NCBI RefSeq assembly: GCF_005405925.1
Contig: NZ_BJHV01000001.1
Span: 2,046,001-2,110,000 of the forward strand
Length of the DNA stretch: 64,000 nucleotides
Source: Streptomyces antimycoticus
Lineage (GTDB): Bacteria; Actinomycetota; Actinomycetes; Streptomycetales; Streptomycetaceae
Direction: 5' to 3'
Part shown: in pieces, positions 9,045-16,667 of the stretch
Position numbering within the stretch: position 1 is the first letter of the stretch
How the letters are laid out: each line of letters starts with the position of its first letter
Translations under genes and position numbers: made by a program
Notes under the pieces: model-generated
The model's database searches: none
What the model saw: the letters and a program-made list of their open reading frames with translations, nothing else
Told to the model about the DNA's origin: nothing

Positions 9045-9139
9045 GTCGCGTGGTCGACGTGTCGTCGCGTGGTCGACGTGTCGTCGCGTGGTCGACGTGT
9101 CGTCGCGTGGTCGACGTGTCGTCGCGTGGTCGACGTGTC
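9045..9139. repeat. Perfect five-copy 19-bp tandem repeat
   Basis: Five identical head-to-tail copies of GTCGCGTGGTCGACGTGTC begin at 9045, 9064, 9083, 9102 and 9121. Each contains the palindrome GTCGAC. There are no spacers, so it is not a CRISPR array. The unit length is not a multiple of 3, so it is not a coding repeat. It lies in the 310-bp divergent gap between the DHFR-like gene (start 9025) and the flavodoxin-like gene (start 9336), very close to the former. The remaining gap (9140-9335) shows no other structure. Confidence 0.95.
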
Positions 9140-9335
9140 GAGAGTGCAGACCGGTCGGAGCGAGAGAACTCATCGGTTCGGCGAGGCCGTTGGCAACCGT
9201 GGCGCCGGTCCCCGGGGCGCCCGCCTTCCCTCCGGCTGTCCCCTGGTGTCGCTCCCTGCCAAACGGCGATCTTCGCGAGATGCTGCTGAGCCTGGCCCGG
9301 CCCGCCGGGCCAGCAGTCCCGTATGAGGAGCCCCC

Positions 9336-10079
9336 ATGGCAGCGTCGCCATCCACCGCCACCCCGACCGATGACGCGTACCGCTTCGACGACCTGACCGC
9401 CCTGTACATCAACTGCACCCTCAAACCGTCTCCGCAGCAGAGCAACACCCAGGGGCTGATCGACAGAAGTCGCGCGATCATGGACGCGCACGGGGTCGCC
9501 ACGGACGAGTTCCGGGCCGTCGACCACGACATCGCGACGGGCATCTACCCGGACATGACCGAACACGGATTCGCCACCGACGCCTGGCCGACGCTCTACG
9601 AGCGGGTGATGGCGGCGGACATCCTGGTACTGGCGGGGCCGATCTGGCTCGGTGACAACAGCTCGGTGACCAAGCGAGTGATCGAACGTCTCTACGCCTG
9701 CTCGAGTCTGCTCAACGACAAGGGCCAGTACGCCTTTTACGGACGCATCGGCGGCTGCCTGATCACAGGCAACGAGGACGGTGTGAAGCACTGCGCGATG
9801 AACGTCCTCTACAGCCTCCAGCACCTCGGCTACACCATCCCGCCCCAGGCCGACGCGGGCTGGATCGGCGCGGCGGGACCGGGGCCGTCGTATCTGGACC
9901 CGAATTCGGGCGGCCCGGAGAACGACTTCACCAACCGCAACACCGCCTTCATGACCTGGAACCTGATGCATCTGGGGGCCATGCTCAAGCGTGCCGACGG
10001 CATCCCCGCCCACGGCAACCAGCGCTCCGAATGGGAAGCGGGCTGCCGCTTCGACTACCCCAACCCCGACTACCGCTGA
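9336..10079 (+). CDS. Flavodoxin-like NAD(P)H-dependent oxidoreductase
   Basis: A 247-residue protein of the flavodoxin/FMN-reductase fold. The first strand and phosphate loop region read ALYINCTLKPSPQQSNTQGL (about residues 23-42), followed by ADILVLAGPIWLGDNSSVTK, the usual second FMN-contact region, and GCLITGNEDGVKHC. The first 18 residues (Ala/Ser/Thr-rich) look unordered. It probably transfers electrons from NAD(P)H to a small acceptor. The ATG is preceded by GAGG-type sequence. It is divergent from the DHFR-like gene across the 19-bp array and convergent with the RraA-like gene. Confidence 0.85.
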   Translation: MAASPSTATPTDDAYRFDDLTALYINCTLKPSPQQSNTQGLIDRSRAIMDAHGVATDEFRAVDHDIATGIYPDMTEHGFATDAWPTLYERVMAADILVLAGPIWLGDNSSVTKRVIERLYACSSLLNDKGQYAFYGRIGGCLITGNEDGVKHCAMNVLYSLQHLGYTIPPQADAGWIGAAGPGPSYLDPNSGGPENDFTNRNTAFMTWNLMHLGAMLKRADGIPAHGNQRSEWEAGCRFDYPNPDYR

Positions 10080-10097
10080 GGTTGCCGAGGATCTCTC

Positions 10098-10128
10098 CGA
10101 GAGGGCCGCCGACCGGCCCGGCCTCTCG
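10098..10128. terminator. Hairpin between convergent genes
   Basis: CGAGAGG (10098-10104) pairs with CCTCTCG (10122-10128), with GGCC/GGCC pairing possible inside. It lies in the 64-bp space between the convergent flavodoxin-like and RraA-like genes, so a two-way terminator is likely. There is no T-run. Confidence 0.5.
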
Positions 10129-10143
10129 ACGAGAATCGGTGCC

Positions 10144-10770
10144 TCACGAGGGCGCCCGGTACTCGCCGAGGATCCCCTCCGCAGTGCGGGCATCCTCGGC
10201 CTCGACCTTCAGCGCTTCGTCGATCACCCGTCGCAGGCTTCCGCCCGGGATCACGACCGCGCCGCTGGCGTCGGCGTAGACATAGTCCCCGGGGACCACG
10301 CATACGCCACCCACTTCCACCGCAACGTTGACGGCATAGGGCATGGCGATGTCGCCGCCCCACCGAGTCGCCTCTCCCCGGCACCAGGTCGCGAAGCCGT
10401 AGGCGCCCAGTTGGTCGAAGTCGCGCAGCCGCCCGTCCGCCAGGACTCCAGCGGCATGAGTGTGTTCGAGCCTGGAGAGCTTCGTTCCACCGCCGTGGGA
10501 TACGTCGGAATAGCCTCCGCTGGACAACACCAGCACGGTGCCCGCCGGGCGGTCGCCCACCGCCCGGCCGAAGAGATCGCCGAACTCGGCGTGCGGGATG
10601 TCGTCGCGGTAGGGCAGATAGGCAATCGTGGCGGCCGGGCCGAACAGCTTGCGTGGCGCGGGGCTGACGAGGCCGACGATATGCGCCCGGTGACCGTGGA
10701 CCCGGCCCATGGCGTCGACCAGCGATGCGCAGGACACGCGGTCGGGCACGGGTTTCAGATCGCTGGCCAT
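10144..10770 (-). CDS. RraA-family protein (HMG/CHA aldolase-like)
   Basis: A 208-residue protein of the RraA / 4-hydroxy-4-methyl-2-oxoglutarate aldolase fold. Recognisable parts are SCASLVDAMGRV at residues ~13-24, LVLSSGG near 83, GVLADGRLRDFDQL near 115, and the VVPGDYVYADASGAVVIPGG end motif near 165. Family members form trimeric rings; some are divalent-metal pyruvate aldolases, others regulate RNase E. The G-D-x(n)-RD metal/pyruvate pattern appears as ADGRLRDFD. The ATG at 10768-10770 has GAGGAAG upstream. It stands alone, divergent from the LLM monooxygenase pair. Aldolase activity is plausible but unproven. Confidence 0.83.
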   Translation of the reverse strand: MASDLKPVPDRVSCASLVDAMGRVHGHRAHIVGLVSPAPRKLFGPAATIAYLPYRDDIPHAEFGDLFGRAVGDRPAGTVLVLSSGGYSDVSHGGGTKLSRLEHTHAAGVLADGRLRDFDQLGAYGFATWCRGEATRWGGDIAMPYAVNVAVEVGGVCVVPGDYVYADASGAVVIPGGSLRRVIDEALKVEAEDARTAEGILGEYRAPS

Positions 10771-10990
10771 CGTCGCTTCCTCCCTCTCATCGCAACACCC
10801 GACGATCCCCCCATACCGGACACACCGCCTGGCCCATGCTAGCCACCCGTCCGCACCGCGGCAGCCCGGTGACGAGGCGCGGAGCACCGGGGACGGCCAG
10901 CCCCTCCCCGGCGCACACATTTTTGCATGGCGGTCGTAAGACTGGGAGAATTGCCAACAACCCGGACATCAGATCCGGAGGGAGTTCCGC

Positions 10991-12135
10991 ATGGACTCGT
11001 CCGAAGCGCCGGGGATGCAATTCGGCATCTTCACGGTCGGTGACGTCACGACCGACCCCACGACCGGGACCGCCCCCACCGAGGCGGACCGCATCCGGGC
11101 CACCGTCGCCATCGCGCGCAAGGCCGAGGAGGTCGGACTCGACGTCTTCGCCACCGGCGAGCACCACAACCCGCCCTTCGTACCCTCCTCGCCGACGACG
11201 CTGCTCGGCTATATCGCCGGGCAGACCGAGCGCATCATCCTGTCGACCTCGACCACGCTGATCACGACCAATGACCCGGTCAAGATTGCCGAGGACTTCA
11301 GCGTGCTCCAGCACCTGTCCGGCGGTCGTACGGACGTCATGCTGGGACGAGGAAACACCGGGCCCGTCTATCCGTGGTTCGGGCAGGACATCCGCCAGGC
11401 CGTCCCCTTACCGTCGAGCACTACGGTCTGCTGCGCCGCCTCTGGCGCGAGGAGGTGGTGGACTGGGAGGGCGAGCTGCGTTCCGCCCTGCAGGGCTTCA
11501 CTCTGGTGCCCCGGCCACTGGACGACATCCCGCCCTTCGTCTGGCACGGCTCCATCCGCACCCCCGAAGTGGCGGAGCTGGCGGCCTATTTCGGGGACGG
11601 ATTCTTCGCCAACCACATCTTCTGGCCCACCTCCCATACGCAGTCGATGGTGCGGATGTACCGTCGGCGCTTCGCGCACTACGGTCACGGCGCCCCGGAA
11701 CGGGCCATCGTCGGCCTGGGCGGGCAGGTGTTCATGCGCCGCAACAGCCAGGAGGCGGTCGACGAGTTCCGGCCGTACTTCGACAATGCCCCGGTCTACG
11801 GACACGGCCCCTCCCTGGAGGACTTCACGACGCTCACGCCGTTGACGGTCGGCTCACCGGCCCAGGTCGTCGAGCGCACGCTGGGTTTCCGCGACTACAC
11901 CGGCGACTACCAACGCCAGCTCTTCCTCATCGACCACGCCGGTCTCCCCCTCAAAACGGTGCTCGAACAGCTCGACCTGCTCGGTGAGGAAGTGGTGCCG
12001 GTGCTCCGCAAGGAATTCGCCGTCGGCAGGCCGGCCGACGTCCCGCCGGCCCCGACGCACGAGTCCCTGCTGCGCGCCCGTAGAGCCAAGGAAAAGCCGC
12101 CGTCCGACGAGGAGGAGGGTCCGGAAGCGCGATGA
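10991..12135 (+). CDS. CE1758-type luciferase-like monooxygenase, one frameshift
   Basis: LLM-class flavin-dependent monooxygenase, ~381 residues after correction. The N-terminal TIM-barrel start MQFGIFTVGDV, FATGEHHNPPF near residue 57, and RTDVMLGRGNTGPVYPWFG near 113 are typical. Frame is lost at 11398: one more G gives DIRQGRPLTVEHYGLLRRLW, joining the C-terminal two thirds. The stop overlaps the next gene start (ATGA), which is an FMN reductase; this LLM-plus-reductase pairing is the known CE1758/CE1759 arrangement, where the reductase supplies reduced FMN. The last ~30 residues are a charged tail. Substrate unknown. Confidence 0.84.
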
Positions 12136-12773
12136 AATTGGCGATCATCACCGGCGGTCTGCGCGAGCCGTCCTCGACGCGGCTCCTCGCGGACCGGCTG
12201 GTGACGGCTGTGACCAGGGAACTCGAACAACACGGCGAACAGGTCGAGGCGTCATTCGTGGAACTCCGTCCTCTGGGCCACCTCATCATGGACGCGATGC
12301 TGACGGGTTTCACCAAGGACGAACTGGAATCCGCCTTCCGCACGGTCGCCGACGCCGATGGCATCATCGCCGTCACACCCGCCTTCAACGCCTCCTTCAG
12401 CGGGCTGTTCAAGTCCTTCTTCGACGTACTGCCGGAACAGACGCTCTCGGACCTGCCCGTCCTCATCGGCGCGACGGGCGGAACCGAGCGGCACTCGCTG
12501 GTCCTCGAACACGCGCTGCGCCCGATGCTCACCTATCTGCACGCGATCGTCTCCCCCCGTGCCGTCTACGCCGCCACCAGCGATTTCGGCTCCCAGTCAG
12601 GCGCCGCCCTGGCGGAACGCATCACCGACGCCGCGGCCGACTTCTCCCGTCTGCTGCGGGCCTGCGGTCCACGGGTACGTCACGAACCGGCGGACGAAGA
12701 CCTCGCCTCCATGCAGCGGCTGCTCGGCGACACGACCGGCGTGGGCCCTGGCCGGCCGACGGATCTGACATGA
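12132..12773 (+). CDS. CE1759-type NAD(P)H-dependent FMN reductase
   Basis: A 213-residue flavodoxin-fold FMN reductase. The N-terminus MKLAIITGGLREPSSTRLLA carries the phosphate-binding loop; IIAVTPAFNASFSGLFKSFFD (quoted in part, around residues 78-98) and PVLIGATGGTERHSL are the other flavin contacts. It overlaps the LLM monooxygenase stop by 4 bp, so the two are co-translated and should act together: reductase makes FMNH2, monooxygenase uses it with oxygen. No additional partner gene follows; the next gene starts 117 bp downstream in the same direction. Confidence 0.87.
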   Translation: MKLAIITGGLREPSSTRLLADRLVTAVTRELEQHGEQVEASFVELRPLGHLIMDAMLTGFTKDELESAFRTVADADGIIAVTPAFNASFSGLFKSFFDVLPEQTLSDLPVLIGATGGTERHSLVLEHALRPMLTYLHAIVSPRAVYAATSDFGSQSGAALAERITDAAADFSRLLRACGPRVRHEPADEDLASMQRLLGDTTGVGPGRPTDLT

Positions 12774-12889
12774 AGCGCACACCGCCGCCCGCCCGGATCC
12801 GATACCGCGCCACCGCGCCACCTCGGGTAGGGCGTCCGGGGACATATCCCAAGCTCGGAAAGAGTTCGTCAGCTCAGAAAGGGTTGGTC

Positions 12890-13867
12890 ATGCGCGCTCT
12901 GCGTTTCGATCGCTTCGGTGACCCCCATATCCTGCACCTCGCCGATATGCCCGACCCGGTGGCGGAGGGTGGCGAGGCCGTCATCGCCGTCAAGGCCGCC
13001 CCGGTGGACCCCTCGGACGTGATGAATGTCGCCGGGCAGATGGGGGCAACCCCGCTCCCCCACACTCCGGGGCGCGACTTCTCCGGCGTCGTGCTCGACG
13101 GACCGGAGAACTGGGTCGGTGCGGAGGTCTGGGGTACCGGAGGAGATGTCGGCTTCGCACGCGATGGCTCGCACGCGGAATTGCTCGCGATTCCGGCAGC
13201 GGCACTGGCCCGCAAGCCCGAACGGCTGAGCTTCGAGGAGGCTTCGGTCGTAGGAATCAGCTTCATCACCGGCTGGCTCGGCGCCATCGAGGCCGCGCAG
13301 CTGGCCAAGGGCGAGAACATCGCCGTGTTCGGCGTTTCGGGGGGTGTGGGCGGCGCCGTCGCGCAGATCGCCCACGCGATCGGCGCCCGGGTGATCGGCG
13401 TGGGCCGGGTCCGGCCCGCGGACGATACCCCCGCCGCGTCGATCATCGAGGAGTTTGTCGCCTTGGACGGCAGTGCGCAGGACATCGGCTCCACGATCAA
13501 GCGGCTGACCGCGGGCCATGGGGTCGAGGTGGTGTACGACACGGTCGGTGGCGTGACGACGCAGGCGGCTCTGGCCTCGCTCGCCCCCCGCGGCCGTCTC
13601 GTGGTGATCAGCGCCATCGGCACCCGGACCGTGGAGATCGACCTCGTCGACCTGTACCGCAACGAAACCCACGTCCTGGGATGTAACAGCCTCCACTTCG
13701 ATGTCGTCGAGTCGGGCGCCCGGCTCAAGCGGCTCACGCCGTTCTTCGAGTCCGGAGAGTTCCGTCCCCTCCCCATCGCCGGCCGCTACGGCCTGGAGGA
13801 CGGCCAGGATGCCTACTCGGCGGTGGAGAACCGCCGGGTACGGGGCCGCGTCGTCATCTGTCCCTGA
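12890..13867 (+). CDS. Zinc-independent MDR oxidoreductase (quinone oxidoreductase-like)
   Basis: A 325-residue medium-chain dehydrogenase/reductase. The N-terminal catalytic domain has VDPSDVMNVAGQMG and PGRDFSGVV, without the cysteine zinc ligands of alcohol dehydrogenases. The cofactor domain has AVFGVSGGVGGAVAQIA (about residues 147-163), an AxxGxxGxxG-type nucleotide-binding motif as in NADPH quinone reductases. The ATG at 12890 follows a GAAAGGG ribosome site by 7 bases. It probably reduces enones or quinones with NADPH. It lies downstream of the LLM/FMN-reductase pair in the same direction. Confidence 0.85.
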   Translation: MRALRFDRFGDPHILHLADMPDPVAEGGEAVIAVKAAPVDPSDVMNVAGQMGATPLPHTPGRDFSGVVLDGPENWVGAEVWGTGGDVGFARDGSHAELLAIPAAALARKPERLSFEEASVVGISFITGWLGAIEAAQLAKGENIAVFGVSGGVGGAVAQIAHAIGARVIGVGRVRPADDTPAASIIEEFVALDGSAQDIGSTIKRLTAGHGVEVVYDTVGGVTTQAALASLAPRGRLVVISAIGTRTVEIDLVDLYRNETHVLGCNSLHFDVVESGARLKRLTPFFESGEFRPLPIAGRYGLEDGQDAYSAVENRRVRGRVVICP

Positions 13868-13951
13868 ATCCCAGCTTTCGCTGGACACCTCTCCAGCGCA
13901 CACGCACCCGCGGGCGCCACCGCCTCAGTCAGTACTCAGGGACCCACCAGC

Positions 13952-14930
13952 ATGGACCAGGCCCGCGCATCAGACGGCCGACCGGCCCCACCCGCTCCGG
14001 CCGGCCCGGCCACCTGGACCTCGGTGGCCAGGAACAGCGCCTTGGAGTGCCTCCTGGCGTTCGCGCTGCTTCTCACCGTCATCACCATCGTGCGCTGGAC
14101 CGTGGGGCCCTCGCCCGTGTCCGCGGCCATCCCGTATCCGCACACATGAAGCTGCTGGTCATCGGCGCGTGCGTGGGACCGCTCCTCGTCGGGTTGATCC
14201 TCAGCCCGGCCGGGAAGGCGCCGGGGGGACACATGAATCCGGCCATCTCGCCGGCCATGTGGCGGTTCGGGGTCTTCTCCGGGGTGGCCCTCGTTCCCTA
14301 CATCGTCGCCCAGCTCGCCGGGTCCCTTCTCGGTGTGCTCGCGGGCCGGGCTGTATGGGGCAGGGCGGCGAGCAGACCGCCGGTGAGCGACGCGGCGTTG
14401 CAGCCCGGCCCCGGCTGGTCGGCCGGTGCGCTCTTCGTCGCGGAGACCGCCTCCATGGCCGTCATCGTCCTCCTCGTCGGGCTCTTCCTGTCAGTGCCCA
14501 GGCCGGCGCCGCTGGTGCCATGGCTCGTCGGGCTTCTGATCAGCATGGCGATCCCGTTGCTGGGGACCACGACCGGGGGTTCGGTCAATCCGGCCCGCCA
14601 GTTCGGGCCGGCGATCGCCTCCGGCCAACTCGGCTTTCTCCGGGTCTACCTGCTCGCCCCATGGTGGGGGCTGTGGCGGCGACCTCACTCCATAACAGGT
14701 TCCTGAAGCGACGCACGGTTCGCACGTATCGGCTGTGCGGAACCGACCGCGCCGACCCGCCCCCTGTGCGCCCTGTGGATCGCGTCGAAGCGTTCGAGGG
14801 CGTCGGCCTGCTCGTGGTCGCCGTGCACCGGCCGTCCGGTCGGCTCAGGCCGCGCATCGGACCCGTCGTCCACGTCGCCGTGCGACGGCTCAGTCGGCGG
14901 TGGACTCCGCGGCGTCCGTTGCCTCTGTGA
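13952..14930 (+). CDS. MIP-family aquaporin, two frameshifts
   Basis: Aquaporin/glycerol-channel protein spread over three frames. Frame 1 gives the N-terminus and first helix (LECLLAFALLLTVITIVRW). Frame 2, from an internal ATG near 14146, gives HMNPAIS (first NPA motif) and SVNPARQFGPA (second NPA motif) with the helices between. The join at PYPH/MKLLVIG is explained by an extra CA in CACACA (or one lost base) near 14141-14148. A second shift at the C4 run 14657-14660 restores LLAPMVGAVAATSLHNRFLK and the end RTYRLCGT. The stop at 14930 overlaps the convergent TetR gene; the last ~60 residues are doubtful. Start ATG 13952 has AGGGA upstream. Confidence 0.7.
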
Positions 14931-15669
14931 CCTCCGCGACCTCCGCGACCTCCGCGGCCTCTGTGGCCTCTGTGGCCTCTGTGGCCTCTGTGGTGACCGT
15001 GGCGGCGACGTCCCCGACCACGGCACATGCCTGCTTCTCGGGCACACCGGCCGCGATAAGCATGGCAACGGCGCTTCGGGTGCCGTCGTCCTCCAGTGCC
15101 CCCGTGTTGACCTGCTCCAGCAGAGCGAGCGTCAGCGCTTCCAGGCCCGCGCTCAGCACTGCGGGCGGCAGATGGGTGTGGAAGACGCCGTCCCGCTGTC
15201 CGCGCTCCAGGATGGACGTGACCTCGTCGCGCGCGGGCTTGATGATCTCGGCGACGCGTTCCGCGCCCAAGTCGTGCCGGGTCAGCGCCAGAAGCATCCG
15301 GTAGCGGTCGCCCACGGGCCACATCGACAACGCGAAGTGCGCGAGCGCCCGCTCGGCCGGGCCCGTGGACTTCACTCCGGCCACCGCCGCGTCCCGAAGG
15401 GCCTCGGAGGCTTCCTCGGCCAGCGCCTCGAGCAGCGCGACGCGTCCGGGGAAGTGGCCGAAGAGGGTGCGCCGCACGACACCGGAGGCGCGGGCCAGTT
15501 CCTCCAGTGTTATGTCCGGGTTCCGGCCGAGTTCCTTGCGGGCCGTGGCCAGGATGCGCGCCCGGTTGGAGCGCGCGTTGCGTCGCTGCGGGACGCGGGC
15601 AGCGGGCTTGGTCACGGACAACCTCGGGGGCGGTACGGCGAATACGGCGGACAGGAGCGGCACGTCCAT
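14890..15669 (-). CDS. TetR-family regulator with repetitive acidic tail
   Basis: About 259 residues. The DNA-binding domain is near residues 32-80 (RILATARKELGRNPDITLEE then RASGVVRRTLFGHF). The ligand domain shares WPVGDRYRMLL, VFHTHLPP and VNTG...DDGTR with the neighbouring TetR at 15828-16445, so the two are paralogues from a local duplication. The C-terminus ends in 11 triplets of TEA/AEV/TDA type, encoded by a 9-bp direct repeat, absent from the sister gene. A GTG start near 15615 would remove an odd 18-residue leader and is equally possible. Ligand unknown; the divergent partner in the locus is the drug exporter beyond the sister gene. Confidence 0.85.
   Translation of the reverse strand: MDVPLLSAVFAVPPPRLSVTKPAARVPQRRNARSNRARILATARKELGRNPDITLEELARASGVVRRTLFGHFPGRVALLEALAEEASEALRDAAVAGVKSTGPAERALAHFALSMWPVGDRYRMLLALTRHDLGAERVAEIIKPARDEVTSILERGQRDGVFHTHLPPAVLSAGLEALTLALLEQVNTGALEDDGTRSAVAMLIAAGVPEKQACAVVGDVAATVTTEATEATEATEAAEVAEVAEVTEATDAAESTAD
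14920..14992. repeat. 9-bp coding repeat in the TetR C-terminus
   Basis: Consecutive GCCTCTGTG and ACCTCCGCG units (9 bp) code, on the minus strand, for the TEATEATEATEA and AEVAEVAEV runs at the end of the TetR protein. Being in-frame with the gene, it changes only tail length when it slips. Confidence 0.85.
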
Positions 15670-15827
15670 TCTGACACGGGGCATTCCGCGCGATCCGGGA
15701 TCGCTTCCGGCATGTGGACCGCCGCCACCGCACCGGGCCTGCTTCGACGATGCCGGTCGTGTGGCGTTTCGGTGTCCCGCCGGGTCGCAGCTTCCGGTGG
15801 CCGAGTCCGCGCCCGGCAGCAGGCGAT

Positions 15828-16445
15828 TCACGCGGGGTGGCGGAGCCGGCGGACATGGGCGGCGGCGAGGTCTCCGTCGACCCCCACGGCGATCAGGGCG
15901 GCGGCGGCCGTGCGTGTGCCGTCGTCGGTCCAGGTGCCGGTGTTCACGCAGTCCAGGAGCGCCAGAACGTGTGCCTCGACGGCGCGGCTGAGCACGGGCG
16001 GCGGAAGGCGGGTGTGGAAGACGCCCTGCCGCCGGCCCTCGGTGATGATCGCCGTGGCCAGGTCGCGAACGGGGGCGAGGACATCGGCGCGCTCGGCGTC
16101 CTGGGGGGCGAGCCGAAGCAGCATGCGGTAGCGGTCGCCGACCGGCCACAGGGTGAGGACGAAGCGCGCCAGGGCGGTGGCGGCGTCGGGGGCCGGGAGC
16201 GCGACCGCGGTGAGCGCCTCCCGTAGGGCCTGCGCGGCGTCGTCCACGAGGCCCTCGACCAGCGCGGACCGCCCGGAGAAGTGGCCGTAGACGGTACGGC
16301 GCGACACCCCGGCGGCCTCGGCGATGTCACCCAGGCTGCTGTCGGGATCACGGTCCAGTTCCCGGCGGGCCGCTTCGAGGATGCGGGTCCGTGTGGTGCG
16401 CGTCCGGCGGCACCCGGGGGCCGGCAGGACTCGTGGGCTGGGCAC
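15828..16445 (-). CDS. TetR-family regulator divergent from the DHA2 exporter
   Basis: A 205-residue TetR repressor. The helix-turn-helix is at about residues 34-62 (DIAEAAGVSRRTVYGHFSGR). The ligand domain has WPVGDRYRMLLRL and NTGTWTDDGTR, mirrored in the downstream paralogue. The GTG start at 16445 has a perfect GGAGG eight bases upstream, which decides it over longer readings. It diverges from the MFS exporter with three operator-like 18-bp repeats in between, so it is the probable local repressor of that exporter. The second TetR follows 158 bp downstream in the same direction. Confidence 0.9.
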   Translation of the reverse strand: MPSPRVLPAPGCRRTRTTRTRILEAARRELDRDPDSSLGDIAEAAGVSRRTVYGHFSGRSALVEGLVDDAAQALREALTAVALPAPDAATALARFVLTLWPVGDRYRMLLRLAPQDAERADVLAPVRDLATAIITEGRRQGVFHTRLPPPVLSRAVEAHVLALLDCVNTGTWTDDGTRTAAAALIAVGVDGDLAAAHVRRLRHPA

Positions 16446-16513
16446 GGCGGAACCTCCTTCACCAGGGCCGCTGCGCGGGGTCCCAAGGCCGCTGCGCGCC
16501 TGGGTCCACCTGC

Positions 16514-16583
16514 TTGCACATCGGCGAGCAATTAATATTTGCACACCGATGGGCAATAAACTAGTCTGCACATCCATGGGCAA
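16514..16583. promoter_or_regulatory. Three 18-bp operator-like repeats
   Basis: TTGCACATCGGCGAGCAA (16514-16531), TTGCACACCGATGGGCAA (16539-16556) and CTGCACATCCATGGGCAA (16566-16583). Each has TTGC/GCAA ends (CTGC in the third) forming a short dyad, and starts lie 25 and 27 bp apart. They fill the A+T-rich centre of the TetR-MFS divergent gap, ending 84 bp before the exporter ATG. This is what one expects for a TetR operator cluster; binding is inferred. Confidence 0.75.
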
Positions 16584-16667
16584 GTAACTGTCCTCGGTGC
16601 CAAGGCAGCAGCCCGCACCGCTCCTGCCGACCCCGAAGCCGTCCGCTTCGCCCCCTAGGAGCTTCCG

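Noticed and set aside
9045..9139. CRISPR array
   Set aside because: Copies follow each other with no spacers and no cas gene is present. It is a plain tandem repeat.
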